A DNA stretch of 64,000 nt. It comes from an uncultured Bacteroidales bacterium. GTDB taxonomy: Bacteria; Bacteroidota; Bacteroidia; Bacteroidales; F082. The notes beneath the pieces were generated by a model. That model saw only the letters and a program-made list of their open reading frames with translations, was not told where the DNA came from and searched no databases. Positions 7,672-15,854 of the stretch are shown one piece after another (the first letter of the stretch is position 1; each line of letters opens with the position of its first letter). The position numbers were made by a program, and so were the translations under genes. Where the stretch lies: the NCBI GenBank assembly GCA_937906455.1, contig CALCYT010000018.1:44279-108278 (forward strand), in the 5' to 3' direction.

Positions 7672-10059
7672 ATGACAAATATGATTAACACTAAACAAAA
7701 TATAGACGGTTTCATGAATAAGCTTAAGAATTTTTCGATTCTTGCAATCTGTTTTATAGCTGTTGTTTTTGTCGTAAGACTGTTTGAACTTGCGTCCCAT
7801 TTCAGCGAAGTGACGAATTGCCGCGGCATTGTATATACCAATCTGATTTCGTGCGGTTTTATAGTGTCGATAGTGTTCATCATTTATGCCGTCATCTCGA
7901 TTTTCTCAAAAAGAGCGGCGTTATATGTTTCGGCGGTTTCGTTTGGAGTGATGATGCTTACGGAAGTCGGTTTGTCAATTTATTATGCCACGACCGGCAT
8001 CTTGATGGGTAAAGAGCTGATAATCAGACCTTTGTGGGAGATGATTCACACTGTGGAAAGTGCCTTGAACATTTGGATGATATTGGGGGTCATCATTTGT
8101 TTTTGTGGATATGTTTTCGTAACTCTATGGTTATCAAAGAAGAATGTCGGGAAACTCGTTGTTTTTGCCATTGCGTCGGTTGCTGTGGCTTCGATTCCGC
8201 TGTTTTTTACAATAAACACGAATTATGACAAGGTTGTCGTTAACAAAACAATGTATTGTGTCAGAGAGTGCCTAAAAGATATGGAGTTGGATGAAACTGA
8301 CTACAATATGGATATTGTGGACAAGTATATCGGCATGTTTCCGAACAGGCAAATTGACGACAAAAATTATCCTCTTGAGAGAAAAGACAATATCGACAAT
8401 GTTTTGGGACCATATTTCAAGCATTATGAAGACAAACCTAATGTTGTTGTCATCATCGTGGAATCACTTGGCGCGGATTTGTTTGGAGTAAACGAAAAAG
8501 GGTATTGTTACACCCCGTTTCTTGATTCATTATCGGAACATTCGTTGTTATGGGTTAATTGCATGGCCTCAACGCCTCGAAGTTTTGGTGCCATTCCCGC
8601 TATTACAGGCTCGGTGCCTCATGGCTTGAAGGGATTTCAGTTCGGAAACATCCCAAGTCATAACAGTTTGTTGACGATTCTTGCGGATAATGGCTATATG
8701 ACCAATGCCTTTTACGCCGGTAATTTCTCATTCGACAAGATATATGATTATCTTGTGGCGCAAAAAATTGATTATATGTCACCTTTCTTTCAGGAATACA
8801 AAGATGACAAATCGGATGCCAAAGACGGCACCTATTGGGGTTATCATGACGATGTGATGTTTAGGAAAAGCATGGAAATCATTAAAGAATCAGGGCAGGA
8901 AAGACCTTATGTGGATGTTTTGGTCACTATTTCGCAGCACGAAGATTTACGGTTGAGTGACAAAAATCGGGAAAAGAAATATTATGATGCAGCTAACGCG
9001 ATAAATCCTTCGTCGGGCATAATCGGGGAAATGGCCGCGACGCTATATACTGACGATGCCTTGAGGCATTTTATCAAAAATTACAATGATTTTGACAAGA
9101 AAGGGAACACGATTTTTATAATCACCGGTGATCACAGCATGAATCTTGATGACAAAAACCCTTTGAACGCATACCATGTGCCGCTCATCATTTGGTCGCC
9201 ATTGCTTGAAAAAACAGGACGTTTTGAAGCTATGGTTTCACATAATGACATAACGCCTTCTATTTTGGCCTTGCTGCGGGATAACTTCGGCATTAAGACC
9301 CCGGAAACGGTGAGTTGGGTAAGCGACGGATTAGACACATTGCAGGGATTCCATTCAAATATCAGAAATTATTTTCTTCATTACAGTCGTGAGCTGAAAG
9401 ATTTTGTATGGAATGATTATTATTACACCATGGCCGACAACAAACACCCCGTGGCGCGTATTGTTGACGGAGTGAAGATAGAACCTATTGATAATGATGA
9501 ACTTGCCAATGACTTAAACGACAAGTTCAAGACAATGGTTTATGTCGATAATTATGTATATTCGCATAACAAGATAATAAAATCACCGCTTTCTGGTAAC
9601 GAAGGTTTTAAAATAATAAAAAAGATCGTGCTTGGCGATTCCATTTATTGCGCTTCCGGTTCCGAAAAGCCAAGCTTGTCAAAAGTTCAATTTACCAATA
9701 TCTTCACACATCATTTTAAGACGAAATCAGATGAAATAAAGGTCATGCTAAATGCCGACATTATGTTTACAGGAAACATTTGGCAGGATGAGTCAATGAT
9801 GATAATTGTAGAATGCGCCGGAAACAAGATGGAAAAAGTCTATTTCGCCGACTATATTCTCAAGTACATAGTGTCGCGGGAGCCAAAAGCAGGGGAATGG
9901 CAAAAATTGGAGCTGTCGAAGATAATTTCGACGAATAAATCAGATAAGTTTGAACTGAAGATTTATATGTTTCCGCCACGAAAAGATGAGTTGTGGAATC
10001 CGAGCCACACTGTAACTTTGAAGAATGTCAATATTAGTGTATTAGAGTTAAACAACTAA
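7672..10059 (+). CDS. LtaS-type membrane phosphoglycerol transferase/sulfatase-fold protein (copy 2)
   Basis: This is the 795-residue paralogue of the preceding gene, with the same plan: N-terminal membrane helices (about residues 20-180), then the phosphatase-superfamily domain. Equivalent residues are Glu264 in IIVESLG, Ser304 in TPRSFG, Asp487-His488 in TGDHS, and the SHND segment. Copy 1 has Thr at the nucleophile site where this copy has Ser; both are used in the superfamily. The two are well diverged, so the duplication is not recent. ATGs at 7672, 7681 and 7714 are all possible starts. The stop overlaps by 4 bases the stop of the convergent lipoprotein gene at 10056. Confidence 0.84.
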   Translation: MTNMINTKQNIDGFMNKLKNFSILAICFIAVVFVVRLFELASHFSEVTNCRGIVYTNLISCGFIVSIVFIIYAVISIFSKRAALYVSAVSFGVMMLTEVGLSIYYATTGILMGKELIIRPLWEMIHTVESALNIWMILGVIICFCGYVFVTLWLSKKNVGKLVVFAIASVAVASIPLFFTINTNYDKVVVNKTMYCVRECLKDMELDETDYNMDIVDKYIGMFPNRQIDDKNYPLERKDNIDNVLGPYFKHYEDKPNVVVIIVESLGADLFGVNEKGYCYTPFLDSLSEHSLLWVNCMASTPRSFGAIPAITGSVPHGLKGFQFGNIPSHNSLLTILADNGYMTNAFYAGNFSFDKIYDYLVAQKIDYMSPFFQEYKDDKSDAKDGTYWGYHDDVMFRKSMEIIKESGQERPYVDVLVTISQHEDLRLSDKNREKKYYDAANAINPSSGIIGEMAATLYTDDALRHFIKNYNDFDKKGNTIFIITGDHSMNLDDKNPLNAYHVPLIIWSPLLEKTGRFEAMVSHNDITPSILALLRDNFGIKTPETVSWVSDGLDTLQGFHSNIRNYFLHYSRELKDFVWNDYYYTMADNKHPVARIVDGVKIEPIDNDELANDLNDKFKTMVYVDNYVYSHNKIIKSPLSGNEGFKIIKKIVLGDSIYCASGSEKPSLSKVQFTNIFTHHFKTKSDEIKVMLNADIMFTGNIWQDESMMIIVECAGNKMEKVYFADYILKYIVSREPKAGEWQKLELSKIISTNKSDKFELKIYMFPPRKDELWNPSHTVTLKNVNISVLELNN

Positions 10060-10808
10060 TACTCAATGGGTTGTGGATAATCTACCAAAACAACCCTAAC
10101 ACTTTTTTCACTACAGAGCATACGGGTGTGTTTGATGTTTTCCTCGGTAAAATCTTTTGGAGTGTCCCAAAAATGTATGTTTTGTTCGGGAAAACTATCA
10201 CAAAGCATAGGATATGCGGTGAACTCGCAGCTGATCGCATCGGGATGTAAACTGTTGATTTTCTTTCTGATAGATTTACAAATGCTGATGCTGTCCTCTT
10301 TGGTGTGATGAGTCCAATAATGCAGATTGTCAACCCACAGAATCACGTGGAAGCCTTGTTTTTTGGTATGCTGAAGCGCGGCTATATCCTGACTTTCCAC
10401 CATGATATTGTTTTTGATGCCGTATTTGCTTGCGAGTTTGTCGAGTTTTGCTATGGCTTTATGGCAGTTGTCGCCGGAAAGATTTTTGAAATCGACCCAG
10501 AATCTGAGCTTTATGGGGTGTTTCAGCATCGCTATCCATTCGTCGAAGGTGTTGTTATTGTTGGCGTCGGCTTCAATTCTGCCAATGAAAAGGTCGTCTT
10601 TTTCTGTGGAATAAACGATGTCAACTTCCATCCCTTCAAAAACATCCTCGTATTTCGCGGCATCGTATTTTGAATACACGCCGTGTCTCCATATTTTTGA
10701 TTTTGTATATGAGAATGTACCGTCGTCTTTTTCGTTTTTACATGAAGCTAACGATAACACATTAAGAATCAATGCTGTTGTTAATAAAAGAATGCTGTTT
10801 GTCTTCAT
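10056..10808 (-). CDS. Lipoprotein resembling glycerophosphodiester phosphodiesterases / FAM151-like
   Basis: This 250-residue lipoprotein has a signal sequence ending LSLASC, so Cys23 is the likely lipidated residue. Early in the mature protein RHGVYS is followed by FEGMEVDIVY, which recalls the HR...ExD start of the PLC-like/GDPD TIM barrel. Later strands (LRFWVDFKNL, FHVILWVDN) also fit a barrel. I call it GDPD-like rather than a proven GDPD because the full HxxH/ExD set is not clear. A diesterase beside two phosphoglycerol-transferase-like genes would make sense for turning over the same modification, but that is inferred. The gene lies downstream of a relic MBOAT frame and probably inherited that gene's promoter. 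Confidence 0.6.
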   Translation of the reverse strand: MKTNSILLLTTALILNVLSLASCKNEKDDGTFSYTKSKIWRHGVYSKYDAAKYEDVFEGMEVDIVYSTEKDDLFIGRIEADANNNNTFDEWIAMLKHPIKLRFWVDFKNLSGDNCHKAIAKLDKLASKYGIKNNIMVESQDIAALQHTKKQGFHVILWVDNLHYWTHHTKEDSISICKSIRKKINSLHPDAISCEFTAYPMLCDSFPEQNIHFWDTPKDFTEENIKHTRMLCSEKSVRVVLVDYPQPIEY

Positions 10809-10845
10809 TTTATCCTTTTTTCATGATAGAATCTCATTGGCTGTT

Positions 10846-10950
10846 TTATATTTTGCGTCCGAATCTGAAATATAAGAAAGTGCTGAATCCGGTGGCATTT
10901 AAAGCTCCGAGGCAGAAAACAAGTAAAAACAAGTTGCTGCTGAACACCAT
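10846..10950 (-). pseudogene. Internally deleted MBOAT gene relic (34 codons, both ends kept)
   Basis: The minus strand has an ATG at 10950 and a stop at 10846-10848 enclosing 34 codons. The peptide starts MVFSSNLFLLVF, matching the first 12 residues of the MBOAT protein at 1806-3224. It then runs straight into CLGALNATGFSTFLYFRF, matching that protein's last residues, with GRKI added. Some 440 codons of the membrane core are missing, but the frame is intact. A TATCTTTG promoter box still stands upstream and the GDPD-like lipoprotein follows 37 bases downstream. Whether the short hydrophobic peptide is still made is unknown; a non-functional relic is the simplest reading. Confidence 0.8.
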
Positions 10951-10969
10951 ATCTCAACTTTTTGATTTG

Positions 10970-10977
10970 CAAAGATA
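10970..10977 (-). promoter_or_regulatory. Promoter box of the former MBOAT-lipoprotein operon
   Basis: TATCTTTG on the minus strand matches TAnnTTTG and lies 20 bases before the ATG of the MBOAT relic. It is the only clear box upstream of the lipoprotein gene at 10056, so it probably now drives that gene. Confidence 0.55.
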
Positions 10978-11093
10978 CATATTTTTTTTCATGTAATCGT
11001 CTTTTAGCAAAAAGTCGTATTTTTGCAAAATCCTGCTTGTGATAAATTATCATAAAAATTATCAAAAAAGATTTTTGTTTACCCAAAATATAT

Positions 11094-11101
11094 TATTTTT
11101 G
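11094..11101 (+). promoter_or_regulatory. tyrS promoter -7 box
   Basis: TATTTTTG matches TAnnTTTG. A TTTG at 11074-11077 could serve as the -33 element. The leader to the ATG at 11182 would be about 75 bases, and I see no T-box-like structure in it. Confidence 0.55.
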
Positions 11102-11181
11102 CACAAGATTTTCCTTGCCGTCATATAGATGACATATAGGAATACTATTTAATAACAATTAAAAACATTTTATATCATTCG

Positions 11182-12477
11182 ATGAAAGAAGATTTCGTAG
11201 AAGAATTGCGCTGGCGCGGTATGCTGAACAATATGACCCCTGGCACAGAAGAGCAGTTGAAGAAAGAGATGACGACGGCTTACCTCGGCATCGACCCGAC
11301 CGCCGACTCGCTGCATATAGGACACCTTTGCGGCATCATGATGCTGCGTCATTTTCAGGCAGCAGGCCATAAGCCGTTGGCATTGCTCGGTGGCGCCACA
11401 GGTATGATTGGCGACCCGTCAGGCAAGTCGGCGGAACGTAACTTGTTGAACGACGAGACGTTGCAGCACAACCAGGCGTGCATCAAAAAACAACTCGCCA
11501 AGTTTCTCGACTTCGACAGCGACAAACCGAACAAGGCGGAGCTTGTGAACAACTATGATTGGATGAAAGACTATACCTTCCTGCATTTCATCCGTGACAT
11601 CGGCAAGCACATCACCGTCAACTACATGATGGCGAAGGACTCGGTGAAGAAACGTTTCAACGGCGAAGGCGAGGGTATGTCGTTCACGGAGTTCAGCTAC
11701 CAACTCGTTCAGGGCTACGATTTCCTGTATCTTTTCGAGCATAAAAACTGCAAGTTGCAGATGGGCGGCTCCGACCAATGGGGCAATATCACTACCGGAA
11801 CGGAGCTTATCCGCCGCAAACTCGGTGCCGACAAAGAGGCATTTGCTTTGACATGCAACCTCATCACCAAGGCTGATGGCGGCAAGTTCGGCAAGACCGA
11901 GAAAGGCAATATCTGGCTTGACCCGCAGAAGACGTCGCCGTATGCCTTCTACCAGTTCTGGATGAACTGCACCGACGAGGACGCGGCGCGTTACATCAAG
12001 ATTTTCACTTTGTTGAGCAAGGAGGAAATCGACGCGTTGATAGAGAGACATAATGCCGAGCCGCATCTCCGCGAGCTGCAGCGCACCTTGGCACGCGAGC
12101 TTACTCTTGTGGTGCATTCAAAGGAAGACCTTGAGATGGCAGAGGAAGCCACGCAGATTCTCTTTGGAAAAGGCACAGCAGAGGCTTTGCATAAATTCGA
12201 TGAAAACACCCTGTTGAGCATCTTCGACGGTGTTCCGCAAGCTAATTTCTCGAAAGAAGAGCTTGAAAAAGGTGTCGGCATCGTCGATTTCTTGGTGCAG
12301 ACCAACGTATTCCCGTCGAAAGGCGAGGCTCGTAAGATGCTCCAAGGCAACGGCGTGTCGGTCAACAAGGAGAAAGTCACCGAGCAGAAGACCGTCGGCA
12401 CCGGCGACCTCTTGAACGGCAAATACATCCTTGTCCAGAGAGGCAAGAAGAATTATTATTTGATAGTTTGCGCATAA
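11182..12477 (+). CDS. tyrS: Tyrosyl-tRNA synthetase
   Basis: This 431-residue class I aminoacyl-tRNA synthetase charges tRNA-Tyr. The HIGH motif is literally HIGH at 45-48, the KMSKS loop is KFGKT at 235-239, and the tyrosine-pocket segment QMGGSDQWGN sits at 193-202. The C-terminal 70 residues or so (VGIVDFLVQTNVF...) form the S4 RNA-binding domain. Its length is normal for the bacterial enzyme. The TAA stop overlaps the ATG of a tiny membrane protein gene (TAATG), which points to coupled translation. Confidence 0.98.
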   Translation: MKEDFVEELRWRGMLNNMTPGTEEQLKKEMTTAYLGIDPTADSLHIGHLCGIMMLRHFQAAGHKPLALLGGATGMIGDPSGKSAERNLLNDETLQHNQACIKKQLAKFLDFDSDKPNKAELVNNYDWMKDYTFLHFIRDIGKHITVNYMMAKDSVKKRFNGEGEGMSFTEFSYQLVQGYDFLYLFEHKNCKLQMGGSDQWGNITTGTELIRRKLGADKEAFALTCNLITKADGGKFGKTEKGNIWLDPQKTSPYAFYQFWMNCTDEDAARYIKIFTLLSKEEIDALIERHNAEPHLRELQRTLARELTLVVHSKEDLEMAEEATQILFGKGTAEALHKFDENTLLSIFDGVPQANFSKEELEKGVGIVDFLVQTNVFPSKGEARKMLQGNGVSVNKEKVTEQKTVGTGDLLNGKYILVQRGKKNYYLIVCA

Positions 12478-12674
12478 TGTATTGGATATTCTTGATTCCC
12501 ACGTTGTTTCTCGTCCTGTTGGCGTTCGGGGCGATAGGAATCAAGAGTATTGTCAAGAAGGACGGGAAATTTGAGCGCAGATGCGCCCATTCGCTCGATC
12601 CCGACGCGAAATGTATGTGCGGGGGTGATGAGGAGAATTGCATAAATAAGCAAACGACAAATGAAAACGAATAG
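12477..12674 (+). CDS. Small single-pass membrane protein coupled to tyrS
   Basis: This 65-residue protein has one N-terminal membrane helix (about residues 3-24) followed by a short basic stretch KSIVKKDGKFERRC and a cysteine-containing tail with CMCGGDEENC. I chose the ATG at 12477, which overlaps the tyrS stop; a TTG at 12468 would add three residues inside tyrS. Short proteins of this shape (helix, KKDG, Cys-rich tail) occur in Bacteroidota with no known role, as far as I recall. The paired cysteines could bind a metal, which is a guess. Confidence 0.7.
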   Translation: MYWIFLIPTLFLVLLAFGAIGIKSIVKKDGKFERRCAHSLDPDAKCMCGGDEENCINKQTTNENE

Positions 12675-12857
12675 AAATTGAATATCCCAAATATCCGCGC
12701 CGATGTTTTTTTAACAGGTGAGGGTTGGGGTAGATAAAAAAATAATAACATAGCGTAACTTGCGCATTGGTTTTGACAACCTGAAACTTCGCAAATTTCA
12801 AACTCCGTCAAAGTCAAAGCAACGAGCTGCGTCTGGGTATGTTACTATGACATATCG

Positions 12858-12948
12858 GCGTGGGTTCTTCGTTGTTCGTCATTACGGAGTAGGCATGCGA
12901 AGGCCTCAGGTTGTGGGACGAGTGACTATAAGACTCCCACGCTTTTTT
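12858..12948 (+). ncRNA. Structured RNA candidate with terminator-like closing stem, ahead of HTH gene
   Basis: GCGTGGG at 12858-12864 pairs perfectly with CCCACGC at 12936-12942, and the second arm is followed at once by six T residues, giving an intrinsic-terminator end to a 90-base fold. Inside it, TTCGTC (12875-12880) can pair with GACGAG (12917-12922), and an AGGC/GCCT hairpin is possible around 12891-12906. The region is far more GC-rich than the flanks. It ends about 50 bases before the HTH regulator, so it may be a leader attenuator or an independent small RNA. A 6S-like RNA is another possibility I cannot test. I have an unverified impression of similar sequences elsewhere in Bacteroidales. 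Confidence 0.5.
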
Positions 12949-12999
12949 ATGCCTTGCATATTGATGTCGGAGTTTTTAAACGCGTTAAAAACAGATGAA

Positions 13000-13236
13000 A
13001 TGTCAATATTTATAGGCGAAGAAATCAAGAGAGTTGTAAAAGAACGTAATGTCACAACCGCATGGTTGGCACGAGAGTTGAGGTGCCACCGCACCAATAT
13101 TTATAGAATCTACAACTCCGCTTCTGTTGATACCAATATATTATTGCGCCTTTCAATAATATTACATCATAACTTTTTCAGTACATACAACGATTTGGTC
13201 AATCGGATGATTGATGCCGACGGTCGGAAAGTGTAG
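13000..13236 (+). CDS. Small XRE/HTH-type DNA-binding protein
   Basis: This 78-residue protein consists almost entirely of a helix-turn-helix: IGEEIKRVVKERN, then VTTAWLARELRCHRTNIYRI, then a third part SVDTNILLRLSIILHHNFF. This pattern (WLA..L.C.R.N.Y.I, then IDT..LL.IS..L..FF) is typical of short Bacteroidales regulators. I place the start at ATG 13000, which gives the usual N-terminus; ATG 12964 would add 12 residues. Frames reaching further upstream run through the structured RNA and are rejected. Targets are unknown; the structured element directly upstream suggests self-control or attenuation. Confidence 0.75.
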   Translation: MSIFIGEEIKRVVKERNVTTAWLARELRCHRTNIYRIYNSASVDTNILLRLSIILHHNFFSTYNDLVNRMIDADGRKV

Positions 13237-13298
13237 TTATATCGTTACATGTAACAATTATACTACACTCAAGCAACAGTAATCAGGCCGTTAAATGT

Positions 13299-13306
13299 TA
13301 TTTTTG
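13299..13306 (+). promoter_or_regulatory. Promoter box of the TolB-like/beta-barrel/PKD operon
   Basis: TATTTTTG matches TAnnTTTG and lies 25 bases before the ATG at 13332. It is the likely start of a three-gene transcript reaching 15854. Confidence 0.55.
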
Positions 13307-13331
13307 CAGTGTTATATCAAATTAATGAATT

Positions 13332-14315
13332 ATGAGAAAACTATTTATTATCAGTTTATTAACGCTAATGACATCATTGGTCATTGCTCAGCAGGTTGAT
13401 TATTCTGTTGTATTTGTCACAGAAGAGTCGGGCATTAATTTCACGAAAGTATCGTCTGACAACGACTATGTTTGTATGCCCGAAGTGAGAAGAGGTCGTC
13501 GTGGTATTGATTGGCTTTCAAATCGCATACTTGATGTTTCGAGAGACGGTCAGAAACTTGCGTATTTGTCGTATAGGAATAACACGACCAACATTTTTAT
13601 TAAGGATATCAACAAGATGGGAGGCTCGGTACAACGCACCAACAGACAGAATGTGCTGGATTTTTCTTACTCTCCGGATGGTAAAAACATATCTTTTTCC
13701 GAGTCTGTGGGTAATATTAACAGAATTTTTGTGACAGACGCGAACAAAGGCTATATTTGTCGTCAAATCACGAGTGACAACAAGGATTATAGCCCGATAT
13801 ATGCCAATGACATGAGCCAGATATATTTCTCGCGTAAGGAGGCGCAGGGTTATAGCATATGGGGTTATAGCATAAAAGACAATTTCCTTTCAAATATATC
13901 AAGGGGTTCAAATCCATGTCCCATTCCCAATAAAGAGGAGATATTGTGCGTCCGCAGTTCAGGAGACGGGCGAAACGAGATTTGGAAAATCAATTATAGC
14001 AATGGCATAGAGGAATGTATAGTGTCAGATGCTAACCGCAGCTTCACCTCTCCCATAGTGTCTCCCGATGGACAATGGATCTTGTTTGTGGGCAGCAGTG
14101 CCATTGACGGCGGTAATTTCATTTATCATAACACCGACATCTATGTGTGCAGGATAGATGGAACAGACTTCACGCAATTGACATATCATGCCGCCGATGA
14201 CCTGAGTCCGGTATGGAGCAGCGACGGGAAATATATTTATTTCATCTCACAGCGCGGCAGTTCGTCGGGCGTGGCAAACATCTGGCGCATGAATTTTATC
14301 TTCGACGAGGAATAA
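13332..14315 (+). CDS. Secreted TolB/PD40-type beta-propeller protein
   Basis: This 327-residue protein has a clear signal peptide (MRKLFIISLLTLMTSLVIAQ). The rest is a run of PD40/TolB-like blades with the usual [FS]SPDG...I.F pattern: VSRDGQKLAYLS, YSPDGKNISFSE, VSPDGQWILFVG and WSSDGKYIYFISQ. It ends with NIWRMNFIF, typical of the last strand. TolB itself works with Pal, but free propellers of this kind also occur as periplasmic binding proteins, and the lack of tol neighbours argues against true TolB. It is the first gene of a set with a beta-barrel and a PKD lipoprotein, suggesting an envelope-spanning assembly. That is inferred. Confidence 0.75.
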   Translation: MRKLFIISLLTLMTSLVIAQQVDYSVVFVTEESGINFTKVSSDNDYVCMPEVRRGRRGIDWLSNRILDVSRDGQKLAYLSYRNNTTNIFIKDINKMGGSVQRTNRQNVLDFSYSPDGKNISFSESVGNINRIFVTDANKGYICRQITSDNKDYSPIYANDMSQIYFSRKEAQGYSIWGYSIKDNFLSNISRGSNPCPIPNKEEILCVRSSGDGRNEIWKINYSNGIEECIVSDANRSFTSPIVSPDGQWILFVGSSAIDGGNFIYHNTDIYVCRIDGTDFTQLTYHAADDLSPVWSSDGKYIYFISQRGSSSGVANIWRMNFIFDEE

Positions 14316-14349
14316 TGCAATAAAATTATTAATAATAAAAAAAAGTATC

Positions 14350-14934
14350 ATGAAAAGAATCAAACTATTAACATTGCTGGCGGCCATCTTAATTTGTGGC
14401 ACGGCATCGGCGCAGTTTACAAACAACAGCAATAATCGCGGCCAACGCTCAAACAGTGCAAACGGCGGGGGCATGAGGGGTTATACAGGCTTCGTGGAAA
14501 TGGGTTATGCTATTGGAATTGGTGATTATAATTTCAACAGACTCGACCTGTCAACAACTCATGGATTCCAATTTAACAGTATGATATTCATTGGCATGGG
14601 AACGGGTCTGAAATATTATTTTGACGGTTCATCCACCGGCATTCCGATTTTTACCGATTTCAGGATTAATTTTTTGGACAACAAAATAACGCCCTTTGCG
14701 GGATTTAAGATAGGCTATTGTGTCGGAGATGTGTCTGGTTTTATGATGACACCATCAATGGGATTCCGTTTCGGAATAAAAGACAAATTAGGTTTAACGG
14801 TAAATGTCGGATATGATTATCAAAGAACTGAGGTTACAACGTTTTACTATAGTTACTATTCTGGATATTATTTTTATGACATACACAAGGAAAATATAGG
14901 TGCATTGTACGTTAAAGTAGGTTTTGAATTTTAA
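14350..14934 (+). CDS. Outer-membrane beta-barrel protein
   Basis: This 194-residue protein has a signal peptide ending ASAQF, a short Asn/Gly-rich linker (about 22-45), then alternating hydrophobic and aromatic strands of a small barrel. It finishes with LYVKVGFEF; a terminal aromatic residue is usual for outer-membrane barrels. The tyrosine-rich turn YYSYYSGYYFYD near 165-175 is probably an external loop. It lies 34 bases after the propeller gene and 11 before the PKD gene, in one operon. No function can be given beyond a membrane channel or anchor. Confidence 0.75.
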   Translation: MKRIKLLTLLAAILICGTASAQFTNNSNNRGQRSNSANGGGMRGYTGFVEMGYAIGIGDYNFNRLDLSTTHGFQFNSMIFIGMGTGLKYYFDGSSTGIPIFTDFRINFLDNKITPFAGFKIGYCVGDVSGFMMTPSMGFRFGIKDKLGLTVNVGYDYQRTEVTTFYYSYYSGYYFYDIHKENIGALYVKVGFEF

Positions 14935-14945
14935 AATTATTAATC

Positions 14946-15854
14946 ATGAGAAAACATTACATATTACAGGTTATAGGACTAATAATTGTCTTCATAATCG
15001 CATTTAATTCTTGTAAAAAAGATGAGGGAGAAAAGACTCCAACAGCGAGTTTCACTTACAGTCCGAGTACAATATATAACGGGACGACAGTGAATTTTTA
15101 CAACTATTCAGAAGATGCTGCAACCTATAGATGGAGCTTTGGAGACGGACAGACATCTGATGAGTATGAACCGTCCCACGAATATAGCTCGGCGGGCACT
15201 TTTACTGTCGAACTTACCGCTTACTCACCATCTGGAAACAAATATAATTCAACAACTAAGACAGTGACTGTAACAGAAAGAAACCCAATTGCGTCTTTCT
15301 CAGTATCAACTTCATATCCAAGCACTTATGAGTCCGTCTCATTCACAAACAGCTCATCGTATGCCAGTTCATATCTGTGGAATTTCGGGGATGGCTCTAC
15401 GTCAACATTAAAAAACCCAACGCATTATTACAGCACAACCGGCTCGAAGACAGTTAAATTAACGGCATATTCACAATCCGGGAATAAATCTGATTATACA
15501 ACAAAAACGATAACTGTTAGTAGTAGCAGCAGCAAAGGCGATTTGATGTTTTGGACAGATGCATCTACAATTTATAATATCACAGTGACGTTTAGAAGTG
15601 TATCCAAGACAATCACAAGCTACTATACTTCTACTCCAAGTTATTGTGGCTCTTCAGGTTGTGCTACATATTGGGATGTCCCGACCGGCACATACTATTT
15701 TACGGCCAGCAATTATTTGTATGATTGGAGTGGATATGTGACGGTATATAGCGGCTCTTGTACAAAGATGTTGCTCTATGCGAAAAAGGGCGAGAAACAA
15801 GCTCATCCGGAGAATCAGTCAACAGATAAGTTGGAATTAGGTATTGATGAATAA
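14946..15854 (+). CDS. Lipoprotein with two PKD domains
   Basis: This 302-residue protein has a signal sequence ending FNSC (lipid-bearing Cys23). Two PKD domains follow, about residues 34-113 and 116-194, each with the hallmark WxFGDG (YRWSFGDGQTS and YLWNFGDGSTS) and a YSxxGxxTVxLTA strand. The two are very alike and look like an internal duplication. The remaining 100 residues (SSSSSKGDLMFWTDA...) are Ser/Tyr-rich and not recognised. PKD domains usually mediate binding to carbohydrate or protein at the surface. Its stop abuts the stop of the convergent apbE gene with no spacer. Confidence 0.85.
   Translation: MRKHYILQVIGLIIVFIIAFNSCKKDEGEKTPTASFTYSPSTIYNGTTVNFYNYSEDAATYRWSFGDGQTSDEYEPSHEYSSAGTFTVELTAYSPSGNKYNSTTKTVTVTERNPIASFSVSTSYPSTYESVSFTNSSSYASSYLWNFGDGSTSTLKNPTHYYSTTGSKTVKLTAYSQSGNKSDYTTKTITVSSSSSKGDLMFWTDASTIYNITVTFRSVSKTITSYYTSTPSYCGSSGCATYWDVPTGTYYFTASNYLYDWSGYVTVYSGSCTKMLLYAKKGEKQAHPENQSTDKLELGIDE

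Noticed and set aside
11041..11181. T-box or riboswitch leader upstream of tyrS
   Set aside because: The leader is short and AT-rich with no specifier stem or antiterminator; T-boxes are not typical of this phylum.
11419..12117. Minus-strand open frame opposite tyrS
   Set aside because: Antisense to a well-identified synthetase gene; a shadow caused by codon bias.
12760..12999. Upstream extension of the HTH protein by 80 residues
   Set aside because: The extension runs through the structured RNA element, has no resemblance to the HTH family, and the family normally begins near the ATG at 13000.
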